Positions 31,287 to 39,544 of a DNA stretch of 61,454 bases are shown piece by piece (positions within the stretch are counted from its first letter, which is position 1; every line of letters begins with the position of its first letter). The translations under genes and the position numbers were made by a program. Location of the stretch: the IMG/VR virus record IMGVR_UViG_3300021368_000782, positions 1 to 61,454 of that record; one strand, 5' to 3'. The notes under the pieces are model-generated. The model had not been told where the DNA came from, did not search any database, and saw nothing but the letters and a program-made list of their open reading frames with translations. This DNA is from a virus.

Positions 31287-32269
31287 TGAGTTTCATTGAC
31301 GAGAAATACATCAACTTGTATTCTCCGAGACTTGAAAAGTTTGCTAAAAAGAAGAGAGGTCTGTACAATTTCAGATGTCCCTATTGTGGTGATTCCAAGC
31401 GTAACAGGAATCGTGCAAGGGGGTTTTTCTTTCTGAAGGGTGCTGACTACATCTACAAGTGTCACAACTGTGGTGTAGGTAGAACTCTTGCAAACTTCTT
31501 GAAAGATCACGACGTTATGCTCCATGACGCTTATGTTATGGAGAGGTTTAAGAATGGAATTACGGGTAAGGGAACCAACACGCCAACACCAAAACTAGAG
31601 TTTGAGAAACCTAAGTTCAAGAAGAACATTCTCTCGACTCTGAACAAGATGGAAGAACTAAATAGTTCTCACCCGGCTGTTGAATATCTAAATTCCAGAC
31701 GAATCCCGTTGAAAGGATTGTACTACACTGATAAATTTAAACAGTGGACTAACACCCACAAACATACCTTCGAGAGTGTAGATACAGACGAACCAAGAAT
31801 CATCATACCTCTAATTGCTGATGGTGAAGTGTTTGGTTTTCAGGGAAGATCCCTAAACCCAAAGTCCAAGTTACGCTACATCACGGTGATGTTGGATGAC
31901 TCCAAACCTAAAGTGTTTGGTTTGAATCGTATTGATACTAAAGAGGTTGTTTATGTCACAGAAGGACCCTTCGACAGTTATTTCCTTGGAAATGCTATTG
32001 CTATGTGTGGTAGCGATGTTGACCTCCGCTCTATGGATTATCAGTTCGTTTTCGTCTTCGACAACGAACCAAGAAACGCAGAAATCGTTAAGAAGATTGA
32101 TGCAGCCGCCAAGCGTGGAGATCAGGTAGTCATCTTTCCAAAAGATATCAAGGAGAAAGACTTGAATGATATGGTCCTTGCTGGACGAGACGTACAAACT
32201 ATGGTAGAATCAAATACCTATAGTGGACTAGAAGCAACTATTAAACTGACTGAATGGAAACGAGTATGA
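31286..32269 (+). CDS. gp61: DNA primase gp61
   Basis: This 327-residue primase works with helicase gp41. An N-terminal zinc-binding module carries CPYCGDSKRNRNRARG and YKCHNCG. The TOPRIM domain has VYVTEGPFDSYFLGNA and FVFVFDNEP. The size matches T4 gp61 (342). The end overlaps nrdA by four bases, linking priming to nucleotide supply. Confidence 0.95.
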   Translation: MSFIDEKYINLYSPRLEKFAKKKRGLYNFRCPYCGDSKRNRNRARGFFFLKGADYIYKCHNCGVGRTLANFLKDHDVMLHDAYVMERFKNGITGKGTNTPTPKLEFEKPKFKKNILSTLNKMEELNSSHPAVEYLNSRRIPLKGLYYTDKFKQWTNTHKHTFESVDTDEPRIIIPLIADGEVFGFQGRSLNPKSKLRYITVMLDDSKPKVFGLNRIDTKEVVYVTEGPFDSYFLGNAIAMCGSDVDLRSMDYQFVFVFDNEPRNAEIVKKIDAAAKRGDQVVIFPKDIKEKDLNDMVLAGRDVQTMVESNTYSGLEATIKLTEWKRV

Positions 32270-34578
32270 GCAACGGGATCAAAGTACAGAAAAGAACTGG
32301 TGAATTCGAGCCCTTAAATCTCGATAAGATGCATACTATGGTCGAGTTTGCATGTGAAGGACTTGCTGGTGTTTCTGCTTCACAAGTAGAAATGCAGTCA
32401 GGTATTCAATTTTTTGATGGTATTACTACAGAACAGATTCAACAGATCCTGATTCGTTCTGCAAGTGATTTGATCACCCTGGAGAATCCAAATTACCAGT
32501 TTGTTGCTGCTAGACTTCTGTTGTTTAGTATGCGTAAATCTGTTTTTGGTGCATCTTGGGCAATCAGTCATACTCATCTTTCTATCCACATTGAGAAGTG
32601 TGTTAAGAAAAATGTCTATGATGACTCAATCATTAATAAGTATACAGCAGAAGAGTGGGATACGATCGATAAGTATATCGACCATGGTCGTGATTTCCTG
32701 TTTACATATGCAGGACTTCGCCAAGTTGCCGATAAGTATCTCGTTCAGGATCGAAGCAGTGGAGAAGTCTATGAGACTCCTCAATACATGTATATCATGA
32801 TCGCAGCGACTTTGTTCCAAAACTATCCAAAGGAAACACGTCTCGATTATGTCAAACGATACTACGACGCAATCTCCAAACACAAAATCAACATTCCCAC
32901 ACCTGTCATGGCAGGAGTGCGAACTCCACTTCGACAGTTTGCTAGCTGTGTTCTTGTTGATATTGATGACACCCTCGATTCTATCTTTAGCTCTGATATG
33001 GCAATTGGCCAATACGTTGCACAAAGGGCGGGAATCGGTATCAACTCGGGTCGCATCAGGGGTATCAACAGTAAAATCAGAGGCGGAGAGGTTCAACACA
33101 CAGGTGTGGTCCCCTTCCTCAAAAAGTTTGAAGCAACTGTACGATGTTGCACACAAAACGGCATCCGAGGTGGATCAGCGACTGTCCACTTTCCTATCTG
33201 GCACCAAGAAATAGAGGACATCATTGTACTTAAAAATAACAAAGGGACCGAAGACAACCGAGTTCGTAAACTGGACTACTCGATCCAAATTTCAAAACTC
33301 TTCTATGAAAGGTTCATCAAAAACGAAGATATTTCTCTCTTCAGTCCGCACGACGTGCCGGGTCTTTATGATGCTTTTGGCACTGAATCATTTGATGATC
33401 TCTATACAAGTTATGAATCTGATGGATCTATTCCGAGAAAGACTATCGGGGCGCAGAAACTGATCCTTGATATGCTCAAGGAACGTGCAGAGACTGGTCG
33501 TGTATATTTGATGAATATCGATCACTGCAACAGTCACTCGTCTTTCAAGGACAAGGTGAATATGTCGAACTTGTGTCAAGAGATTACACTTCCGACTGAT
33601 CCTATCAAACATATTGATGATGATGCTGGTGAGATTGCATTGTGTATTCTGTCTGCTATCAATGTCGGTAAGTTGAAGAACCTGGATGATCTTGAAGAAC
33701 TCTGTAATCTTGCTGTAAGGGGTCTGGAGGAGTTGATTGACTATCAACAGTACCCAGTTGCTGCTGCAGAACGTTCAACTAAGTATCGTCGTTCTCTTGG
33801 TATTGGTTATATCGGACTTGCACATTATCTTGCACGTCATGGTTTCTATTATAGTGAAACACAAGCACACAAACTTGTTCATGACCTGACAGAAGCATTC
33901 CAGTTCTATCTACTCAAAGCATCCAATGAAATTGCTAGAGAGAAAGGACCTTGTGAAGGTTTCTCACGAACAAAATATGCTGATGGAATTCTTCCGATCG
34001 ATACATATAAGAGTGATGTAGATGATATTGTACCGAATGAGTTGAACTATGATTGGAATCGTCTTAGGGCATCTATTCTCGAATACGGACTCAGGCACTC
34101 AACACTGTCCGCACAGATGCCATCGGAGAGCAGTTCCGTTGTGTCTAATGAAACAAACGGTATCGAGCCACCTAGAGACTACCTGTCCGTTAAGAAGTCG
34201 AAAAAAGGGCCTCTTAAACAGATTGTTCCACAATATGGTTCCCTAAAAAGTAACTATACTTTACTCTGGGATATGTCATCTAATGAAGGATATATCAAGA
34301 TAGTTTCTGTTATGCAAAAATTCTTTGATCAAGCTATCAGTGGTAACTGGAGTTATAATCCAGAGAACTATCCTGACAATGAAGTGCCTGTTTCGGTGAT
34401 GGCACAAGACTTTCTAACTACATACAAATACGGTTGGAAGACTTCTTATTATCAGAACACCTACGATGCAAAGACAGATGCAGATGAAGACTTGACAAAG
34501 AAAAAGGATGCGTTAGAATCTATGCTTGCAGACATAGAATCTCTAGATGAAGACGATTGTGAATCTTGTAAAATTTGA
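32266..34578 (+). CDS. nrdA: Ribonucleotide reductase class Ia, large subunit NrdA
   Basis: This 770-residue catalytic subunit reduces ribonucleoside diphosphates to make dNTPs. ATG 32266 overlaps the primase stop (ATGA); the frame extends slightly upstream. Visible motifs include the N-terminal ATP-cone region, PTPVMAGVRTPLRQFASC with an active-site cysteine, NLCQEITLPT and the C-terminal redox pair CESC. No intein or intron is seen. It precedes nrdB by six bases. Confidence 0.96.
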   Translation: MSNGIKVQKRTGEFEPLNLDKMHTMVEFACEGLAGVSASQVEMQSGIQFFDGITTEQIQQILIRSASDLITLENPNYQFVAARLLLFSMRKSVFGASWAISHTHLSIHIEKCVKKNVYDDSIINKYTAEEWDTIDKYIDHGRDFLFTYAGLRQVADKYLVQDRSSGEVYETPQYMYIMIAATLFQNYPKETRLDYVKRYYDAISKHKINIPTPVMAGVRTPLRQFASCVLVDIDDTLDSIFSSDMAIGQYVAQRAGIGINSGRIRGINSKIRGGEVQHTGVVPFLKKFEATVRCCTQNGIRGGSATVHFPIWHQEIEDIIVLKNNKGTEDNRVRKLDYSIQISKLFYERFIKNEDISLFSPHDVPGLYDAFGTESFDDLYTSYESDGSIPRKTIGAQKLILDMLKERAETGRVYLMNIDHCNSHSSFKDKVNMSNLCQEITLPTDPIKHIDDDAGEIALCILSAINVGKLKNLDDLEELCNLAVRGLEELIDYQQYPVAAAERSTKYRRSLGIGYIGLAHYLARHGFYYSETQAHKLVHDLTEAFQFYLLKASNEIAREKGPCEGFSRTKYADGILPIDTYKSDVDDIVPNELNYDWNRLRASILEYGLRHSTLSAQMPSESSSVVSNETNGIEPPRDYLSVKKSKKGPLKQIVPQYGSLKSNYTLLWDMSSNEGYIKIVSVMQKFFDQAISGNWSYNPENYPDNEVPVSVMAQDFLTTYKYGWKTSYYQNTYDAKTDADEDLTKKKDALESMLADIESLDEDDCESCKI

Positions 34579-34584
34579 GGACTT

Positions 34585-35757
34585 ATGGATCTAAGACGTA
34601 CACCAGTAAATAAAACAATTGAAGGCATGACTGTCTTCAATAAGAATAAAGTTAATACCAAGAAACAACCTATGTTTTTTGGTCAGCCTCTGGGAGTCCA
34701 GAGGTATGACTCATACAAGTATCCTATCTTTGACAAACTTACACAACAACAATTGGGATATTTCTGGAGACCCGAAGAGGTCTCTCTCCAGAAAGATAGA
34801 TCTGATTATCAGACTCTCACACCAGAACAGAAGCACATTTTTACCAGCAATCTTAAGTACCAAGTTATGCTGGACTCTGTACAAGGGCGTGGTCCTGGGA
34901 TGGCTTTTGTCCCTTACTGCTCACTACCTGAGTTGGAAGCTGCTATGACCATCTGGGAGACCATGGAGATGATCCATAGTCGCTCATACACCTACATCAT
35001 GAAGAATGTCTATTCAGACCCTTCAGAGGTCTTTGACACCATTCTGGATGACGATAGGATCTTGGACCGTGCCAAGAGTGTCACAGCGTCCTATGACGCA
35101 CTGATCAATGCTGCTCACCAGTTCGATACTGGTAATATGTGGAAGGGTGATTGGAAAGATTCTCCTACTGCACAGTGGGAGATTAAGGATCTTAAGAGAA
35201 AACTGTATCTTGCTATGGTTAACGTGAATATCCTTGAGGGTATTCGTTTCTATGTTTCATTTGCTTGTACGTTTGCCTTTGGTGAACTCAAACTGATGGA
35301 AGGATCCGCTAAAATTATTTCACTAATCGCTCGTGATGAGTCACAACATCTTGTATTGACTCAAAATATTCTTAAGAATTGGGCGAATGGCGATGATCCT
35401 GTTATGCAGGATATCATGCGTGAAGAGGAAGAGAACGTCATTCAGATGTTCAGGAATGCAGTTGACGAGGAGAAGAGTTGGGCGGACTATCTTTTTAAAG
35501 ATGGTTCGATGATTGGTCTAAACGCTAAACTGCTAAGTCAGTATGTCGAATGGATCGCTAATCGTCGTATGAAGGCGGTTGGACTTGATCCAATTTATGA
35601 TGTTGCTGCAAAGAACAATCCTCTGCCTTGGACTCAATACTGGTTGAACTCCAAGGGTCAACAGAATGCTCCACAAGAAACAGAAATCGAATCTTACATC
35701 GTTGGAGGTATCAAACAAGATGTCAAAGGAGACACGTTCGCAGGATTCAGCCTTTGA
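34585..35757 (+). CDS. nrdB: Ribonucleotide reductase small subunit NrdB
   Basis: This 390-residue radical-generating subunit partners NrdA. Di-iron ligand segments are seen as AMTIWETMEMIHSRSYTYI and ARDESQHLVLTQ, with the tyrosine-bearing helix between. A GAGGACTT ribosome-binding site precedes the start. The 3' end overlaps a small gene by 38 bases. Confidence 0.95.
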   Translation: MDLRRTPVNKTIEGMTVFNKNKVNTKKQPMFFGQPLGVQRYDSYKYPIFDKLTQQQLGYFWRPEEVSLQKDRSDYQTLTPEQKHIFTSNLKYQVMLDSVQGRGPGMAFVPYCSLPELEAAMTIWETMEMIHSRSYTYIMKNVYSDPSEVFDTILDDDRILDRAKSVTASYDALINAAHQFDTGNMWKGDWKDSPTAQWEIKDLKRKLYLAMVNVNILEGIRFYVSFACTFAFGELKLMEGSAKIISLIARDESQHLVLTQNILKNWANGDDPVMQDIMREEEENVIQMFRNAVDEEKSWADYLFKDGSMIGLNAKLLSQYVEWIANRRMKAVGLDPIYDVAAKNNPLPWTQYWLNSKGQQNAPQETEIESYIVGGIKQDVKGDTFAGFSL

Positions 35758-35893
35758 GAAAATTTGGAAAGAGATGGATGAGATTGAACCTCTCACTCCA
35801 TCTGTGAAACAATGTTATGATGCTTATCTGAATGCTGCAGAAGCATACGATAAAGTATTGGATGAATTAGATGGACCAGAAACCACAGTTTGA
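35720..35893 (+). CDS. Small helical protein, 57 residues
   Basis: GGAGG at about 35703 lies upstream of ATG 35720 (MSKETRSQDSAFEKIWKEMD). The product is an acidic helical peptide. It overlaps nrdB by 38 bases and the next gene by 23. Function unknown. Confidence 0.55.
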   Translation: MSKETRSQDSAFEKIWKEMDEIEPLTPSVKQCYDAYLNAAEAYDKVLDELDGPETTV

Positions 35894-36263
35894 ATTTGAA
35901 GTCGTCTTCGATAAAGAGAAGGAGACTACAATTCAAAAAATTAAGAGGTGGATCTCAAAGAGAAAACCGCCTCTTAATACCATTCTCATGCACCTATTTT
36001 CCTATGTGGAAGTATGGTATTGGGAAGGTAAACTCAAACAAACCATGTCTGGCGTTGACAGTCAGATAGAAGATTTACATGAATTATGGGACAATGAACA
36101 CTCCGTCAGAATCAGAGTGGAGGAAGAACCTTCTGGAGTCGCCGGTCTTTCCACTTTCACAATCAGATCTCCGTTTGTTGATAAAGGGACCGAAGAGTCT
36201 GAGTCAGGCGTGGAGACTTCAAGCTTTGAAATTGAAATTCCAGATCCATGGGATAAAAAGTAA
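35871..36263 (+). CDS. Acidic protein, 130 residues
   Basis: The N-terminal half is basic (KEKETTIQKIKRWISKRKPP) and the C-terminal half is strongly acidic and beta-like (GVETSSFEIEIPDPWDKK). It is the last of the nrd-linked small genes. No known domain is recognised. Confidence 0.6.
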   Translation: MDQKPQFEFEVVFDKEKETTIQKIKRWISKRKPPLNTILMHLFSYVEVWYWEGKLKQTMSGVDSQIEDLHELWDNEHSVRIRVEEEPSGVAGLSTFTIRSPFVDKGTEESESGVETSSFEIEIPDPWDKK

Positions 36264-36291
36264 TAAATAGTACATCTTATCATGTACACAT

Positions 36292-36657
36292 ATGAAACCT
36301 CAATCTGCAAAAGCCAAAGGAAGGAATTTGCAAAAGTGGTTCAGAAACATTCTTATTGAAAAACTAAATATTCACCCCGAGGATATCGAATCCCGATCCA
36401 TGGGAGCCGGTGGTGAAGACCTTATCATGGCACGAGCGGCTAGACAAAAGTTCCCGTTTTCTGTAGAATGCAAGAACGTTGAGAAACTAAACGTCTGGGA
36501 AGCTTACGAACAAGCCAAGGAGAATTCTAAAAACTACGAACCAATAGTTGTAATGAAAAAGAATAGAAAAAAACCATTGGTGGTAGTTGACGCTGAATTC
36601 TTTGTTGGATTACTAGAACTCAAAAATGGCACCATTAACGAGGAAGGATCTAATTAA
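36292..36657 (+). CDS. PD-(D/E)XK-type nuclease, putative Holliday junction resolvase
   Basis: This 121-residue protein has the restriction-endonuclease-fold signature: an acidic GAGGEDLIMARAARQ segment (about 39-52) followed by FSVECKNVEKLNVWEAYEQA (56-75) with the E-C-K catalytic core. The basic N-terminus (KPQSAKAKGRNLQKWFR) fits a structure-specific nuclease. Late-type AATAAATAG is just upstream. It might process branched DNA before packaging; this is inferred. Confidence 0.65.
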   Translation: MKPQSAKAKGRNLQKWFRNILIEKLNIHPEDIESRSMGAGGEDLIMARAARQKFPFSVECKNVEKLNVWEAYEQAKENSKNYEPIVVMKKNRKKPLVVVDAEFFVGLLELKNGTINEEGSN

Positions 36658-36829
36658 AATCATCGTAGCAGACGAGATGGTTGGAATGCAAGATCCCACC
36701 GAATACAACAAAAATCTTAGACATTGCTATCAAAACTGGGAACACAAATCTAGTATAGAGCTTTGTACTAAATACAATCAGATTAGACACGAACACTTGA
36801 CGGTCGATCTGTTAGCCACAGACCCTTGA
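36626..36829 (+). CDS. Small protein, 67 residues
   Basis: A helical protein (MAPLTRKDLIKIIVADEMVG at the start) overlapping the nuclease gene by 32 bases. Its TGA stop lies inside the -35 hexamer of the tRNA promoter. Two cysteines and several histidines are present without a clear metal motif. Function unknown. Confidence 0.6.
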   Translation: MAPLTRKDLIKIIVADEMVGMQDPTEYNKNLRHCYQNWEHKSSIELCTKYNQIRHEHLTVDLLATDP

Positions 36830-36854
36830 CACTCCAGTCCAGATCCTTTATAAT
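36826..36854 (+). promoter_or_regulatory. Sigma-70 promoter of the tRNA region
   Basis: TTGACA and TATAAT, consensus, are 17 bases apart. Transcription would start near 36861, six bases before tRNA-Val. The upstream stop codon TGA (36827-36829) is part of the -35. Confidence 0.85.
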
Positions 36855-36866
36855 GTGACCTGACAA

Positions 36867-36938
36867 GGGAGATTAACTCAGCGGTAGAGTGGTTCCCTTA
36901 CAAGGAATAAGTCACTGGTTCGATCCCAGTATCTCCCA
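36867..36938 (+). tRNA. tRNA-Val (TAC)
   Basis: The cloverleaf is complete: acceptor GGGAGAT/ATCTCCC, D arm ACTC/GAGT, anticodon stem GTTCC/GGAAT with loop CTTACAA (anticodon TAC), and T arm with GGTTCGATCC. CCA is not fully encoded. Confidence 0.95.
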
Positions 36939-36956
36939 CCTGATCATTTTATAACT

Positions 36957-37346
36957 ATGATTCTTGAAACACTTTTGGCACTCACGCCACTTGACTATGA
37001 CTATCTTGCACGTGCTGTTCAAGTAGAAGCGGCACCTGGAACGATGGATGAATACTGTGTTGCAGTATCTGTCTTGAATCGTGTTCGATCACCATATTTC
37101 CCCAACACAGTTGCGGATGTAGTATATGCCCCTGGACAGTATGAGGGGTTTGTCTACAAGCGACCTGTGGCGAATCCTGTTGTCGTTCAACGACTGATGG
37201 ATAATAGTAAAATGCTTTCAGCATATAGTATTATTGGTGATAGAACTGACTTCAAAGGTCAGACACAACTACCCTACAGGGTTGTGTCTGAAGATCCAAT
37301 GTGTTCTCCTAACGGTAACTTCTTCCATTATCACTGGCAATCATGA
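36957..37346 (+). CDS. SleB-like cell wall hydrolase
   Basis: This 129-residue protein resembles the SleB/CwlJ hydrolase family. It has an N-terminal LARAVQVEAAPGTMDEYCVA with the catalytic glutamate, VSVLNRVRSPYFPNTVADVV, APGQYEGF, then DFKG and GNFFHYHWQS at the end. It could act as the lysozyme-like lysis enzyme or in peptidoglycan remodelling. No signal peptide is seen. A homologous domain sits in the tape-measure-like protein at 59515. Confidence 0.8.
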   Translation: MILETLLALTPLDYDYLARAVQVEAAPGTMDEYCVAVSVLNRVRSPYFPNTVADVVYAPGQYEGFVYKRPVANPVVVQRLMDNSKMLSAYSIIGDRTDFKGQTQLPYRVVSEDPMCSPNGNFFHYHWQS

Positions 37347-37756
37347 TCATTAGAAAACTCAAAGAAGTCAAAGAATTACTTACCAAAAAAACTAGTAACG
37401 AAATTGAATGTGCAATTGACGAAGACGTTGTTGATTGTAAAGAACTAGAAGATGATGGTTTGGATTACGAAGATCAGTATTATACAGGAGTTCCTGCTCC
37501 TCCTTATCTACAAGACGATCCATGGTTTGGTCCTGCTCCTACCTATTCACAGAAGCAACTAGACTACATGGTACAGGAAACAGAAATTAAACAAAAAGAA
37601 AGAGAGGAGAACTTCTCTGTGGAGTCTGAAGACATCCATCAAAGGATGTATGAGATTGCCACTCAAAATTCTCCTACAACCATCCAGCTGAACCCGCCTG
37701 GTGGGTCTGAGAACGTCTGGATGTCTGGTACAGGTATGGGACAATTCAATGAGTAA
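37343..37756 (+). CDS. Acidic protein, 137 residues
   Basis: A basic first 20 residues are followed by an acidic, proline-rich, probably disordered middle (ELEDDGLDYEDQYYTGVPAP) and a Gln/Glu-rich helix. It overlaps the hydrolase gene by four bases. It might be its partner or regulator, but nothing shows this. Family unknown. Confidence 0.6.
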   Translation: MIIRKLKEVKELLTKKTSNEIECAIDEDVVDCKELEDDGLDYEDQYYTGVPAPPYLQDDPWFGPAPTYSQKQLDYMVQETEIKQKEREENFSVESEDIHQRMYEIATQNSPTTIQLNPPGGSENVWMSGTGMGQFNE

Positions 37757-37964
37757 TGAAGACTGGCGGTACACCGACTCAAAAATGAGACTTCGTTCAG
37801 AAGTATTTGAAATTCTTCTCCATCGATTCGGTTCAAAACTTGACGACAATGGAGAACCAATGTATAATATGTCATCAATTACGGAGTGCGCCCACGACTG
37901 GGTTTCACAAGGTAATAAAAGATCTGATGGTATTGTAAAGTACTATCTCGCCTATTATTCGTAG
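37749..37964 (+). CDS. Small protein, 71 residues
   Basis: I chose ATG 37749 (MSNEDWRYTDSKMRLRSEVF), overlapping the previous gene by eight bases. The product is a compact helical domain with ITECAHDWVSQG. I recall related small proteins in other cyanophages. Function unknown. Confidence 0.65.
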   Translation: MSNEDWRYTDSKMRLRSEVFEILLHRFGSKLDDNGEPMYNMSSITECAHDWVSQGNKRSDGIVKYYLAYYS

Positions 37965-37974
37965 GTTCTTTTCT

Positions 37975-38048
<74 letters not shown>

Positions 38049-38226
38049 TTAGGAACTTGAGACGTTCCAACCATAGGTGCCACTCAGCAACAGGGCCATC
38101 ACTGTCCTGCAAGTTTGGAATCAGCCCCCTTTGGATATTCGCGGAGGACCTGCGTCTTACTCCATTGCAAACTGTCAGTATACTGGGTGTAGCGCCCACA
38201 TAGTATAAGGATAAGTGTAATGTCAT
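38049..38226 (+). other. Non-coding, structured-looking spacer between tRNAs
   Basis: These 178 bases contain no convincing ORF. They include GGAAC/GTTCC and TGGGTG/CGCCCA hairpins and several short complementary stretches. Compared with flanking genes it is GC-richer. It may be part of a processed RNA or a decayed tRNA array. Confidence 0.4.
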
Positions 38227-38298
38227 TGGCCTATAGTTCAGCGGCAGAACGTCTGACTGTTAATCAGAATGTCCCTGGTTCGATCCCAGGTGGGCCAG
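38227..38298 (+). tRNA. tRNA-Asn (GTT)
   Basis: Acceptor TGGCCTA/TGGGCCA (one G-U pair), anticodon stem TCTGA/TCAGA with loop CTGTTAA (anticodon GTT), and T arm CCTGG/CCAGG are complete. Confidence 0.93.
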
Positions 38299-38299
38299 T

Positions 38300-38318
38300 T
38301 ACCGAGGTTTTCTCGGTA
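38300..38318 (+). repeat. Hairpin after tRNA-Asn
   Basis: TACCGAG and CTCGGTA form a seven-pair stem with a short T-rich loop directly 3' of the tRNA. No T run follows, so it is more likely a processing or stability element than a terminator. Confidence 0.5.
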
Positions 38319-38338
38319 TATACATAGATTGAATTCAC

Positions 38339-38500
38339 ATGATCGATTTCGATAGTTTTACAGGACGATTTTATCTTTGCTACAAAGGACGAATTGTATG
38401 GTTTGATTGTTATGATCACGCCGAAGACTGGATTCAACTAAACAACCTGGAGGAATACTTCAATGGACTGGGACAGCACAACGAAAGATCAAAAGCGTAA
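38339..38500 (+). CDS. Small protein, 53 residues
   Basis: The product begins MIDFDSFTGRFYLCYKGRIV and is rich in aromatic and acidic residues, with a beta-hairpin-like start and a helical end. It overlaps the next gene by 38 bases. Function unknown. Confidence 0.5.
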   Translation: MIDFDSFTGRFYLCYKGRIVWFDCYDHAEDWIQLNNLEEYFNGLGQHNERSKA

Positions 38501-38654
38501 AGATGCATTTCACATCTTTTACGAAAGCGTACTGAAACCAGACCATGAGCTGCGTCAAGATGCACATGAGCAGAAATGTTATAATGAACTTCTTGAATGG
38601 CGTTCCGAAGTTATTGCTTACTTGGATGGTCGTCGTGTACAAGAATTCTATTGA
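38463..38654 (+). CDS. Small charged protein, 63 residues
   Basis: CTGGAGGAA precedes ATG 38463. The product (MDWDSTTKDQKRKDAFHIFY at the start) is a charged helical peptide. Its TGA stop ends one base before tRNA-Pro begins, so the transcript must be cleaved right at the end of the gene to make the tRNA. Confidence 0.6.
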   Translation: MDWDSTTKDQKRKDAFHIFYESVLKPDHELRQDAHEQKCYNELLEWRSEVIAYLDGRRVQEFY

Positions 38655-38728
38655 CGGGGAGTGGCGCAGTTTGGTAGCGCGCTTGCTTTGGGAGCAAGAT
38701 GCCGCAGGTTCAAATCCTGTCTCCCCGA
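38655..38728 (+). tRNA. tRNA-Pro (TGG)
   Basis: Acceptor CGGGGAG/CTCCCCG, anticodon stem CTTGC/GCAAG with loop TTTGGGA (anticodon TGG), and T arm GCAGG/CCTGT are complete. It abuts the preceding stop codon. Confidence 0.95.
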
Positions 38729-38752
38729 TCCCCAAATAATTGAGGACTATTA

Positions 38753-38950
38753 ATGCCAGAAATCATCAAAATCAAAGACATGGAAGCGAACATGGATCAC
38801 TATATGGATCGATGTGAAGCAGGAGAAACGTTCTTTATTGAACACGAAGATGGTAAACTGGTTGCAATGGTTCCTGCGAAGGAATTTGAGGACGCAAAGG
38901 AAATCATCAACGACTTCCATTACCAGCATAATCATGACGATGCTTGCTAA
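38753..38950 (+). CDS. Phd/YefM-like orphan antitoxin
   Basis: This 65-residue protein resembles the Phd/YefM antitoxin N-terminal domain: IKIKDMEANMDHYMDRCEAG, then a TFFIEHEDGKLVAMVPAKEF strand pair, then a short helix. No toxin gene is beside it. It may neutralise a host toxin or autoregulate as a small DNA-binding protein; both ideas are inference. A TTGAGGA ribosome-binding site precedes the start. Confidence 0.55.
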   Translation: MPEIIKIKDMEANMDHYMDRCEAGETFFIEHEDGKLVAMVPAKEFEDAKEIINDFHYQHNHDDAC

Positions 38951-38968
38951 TTTATCTGAAATAAACTA

Positions 38969-39427
38969 ATGACATTTGAAGAACTATTTGAAGGTACTTT
39001 TGAAAACGAGAAACAGGCAAAGTCTGGTACTCAATGGTCTTGGATTGTAATCAAGAACGAGAAGATTGACACAGATACCTTCAGGTGTACTCAAGCGTAT
39101 AAGTTTGATGAAGATAACCCCTATAAAGAATACATCACCAAGTTTACCTATGACGGTAACAAAGTCTATTCCAGAATGTATACTAAAGATCTGGAATACC
39201 GCCAAGGTTGTGATCTAGTTTTTGAATTACAAGACGATGGTGTGTGGTATGGTCATAATACCTGTAAAGACTGTTGGGTAGAGGTTGGTAAAATCAAAGC
39301 ATATCAACTCTCTGACATCCGTATTAGTGAAGGTCATTACAACATCATTGATGTGGGTGTTGATCCAGTTAAGAGAGACATTGTTTGGGGTTCCAAATAT
39401 GGTTATCTCAAGTTTGTGCCAATTTAG
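38969..39427 (+). CDS. cpeT: CpeT-like phycobiliprotein lyase
   Basis: This 152-residue T-type lyase-like protein is carried by several cyanophages. Visible family segments are LFEGTFENEKQAKSGTQWSW, CTQAYKFDEDNPYKEYITKF, EYRQGCDLVF and DVGVDPVKRDIVWGSKYGYL. In hosts, CpeT/CpcT attach bilin to phycobiliproteins; the phage enzyme could maintain light harvesting. The gene points to a phycobilisome-containing host such as Synechococcus. Its stop lies ten bases inside tRNA-Thr. Confidence 0.82.
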   Translation: MTFEELFEGTFENEKQAKSGTQWSWIVIKNEKIDTDTFRCTQAYKFDEDNPYKEYITKFTYDGNKVYSRMYTKDLEYRQGCDLVFELQDDGVWYGHNTCKDCWVEVGKIKAYQLSDIRISEGHYNIIDVGVDPVKRDIVWGSKYGYLKFVPI

Positions 39428-39491
39428 CTCAGTTGGATAGAGCAGCTGTTTTGTAAACAGCAGGTCAACGGTTCAAGTCCGTTAATTGGCT
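39418..39491 (+). tRNA. tRNA-Thr (TGT)
   Basis: Acceptor GCCAATT/AATTGGC, anticodon stem GCTGT/ACAGC with loop TTTGTAA (anticodon TGT), and T arm AACGG/CCGTT are complete. Its first ten bases are also the last codons and stop of cpeT. Confidence 0.95.
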
Positions 39492-39544
39492 CTAGTCTCG
39501 GACAGACTTAAAACTTGCCCTGGTCGGGATGGGTTTTACGACCC

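Noticed and set aside
32254-32265. Upstream ATG (METSMS...) as nrdA start
   Set aside because: ATG 32266 overlaps the primase stop as ATGA, the usual junction in this genome, and gives the expected NrdA N-terminus.
38460-38735. Minus-strand ORF with GETGFEPAASCSQSKRATK
   Set aside because: This is the classic spurious protein read antisense through a tRNA (here tRNA-Pro).
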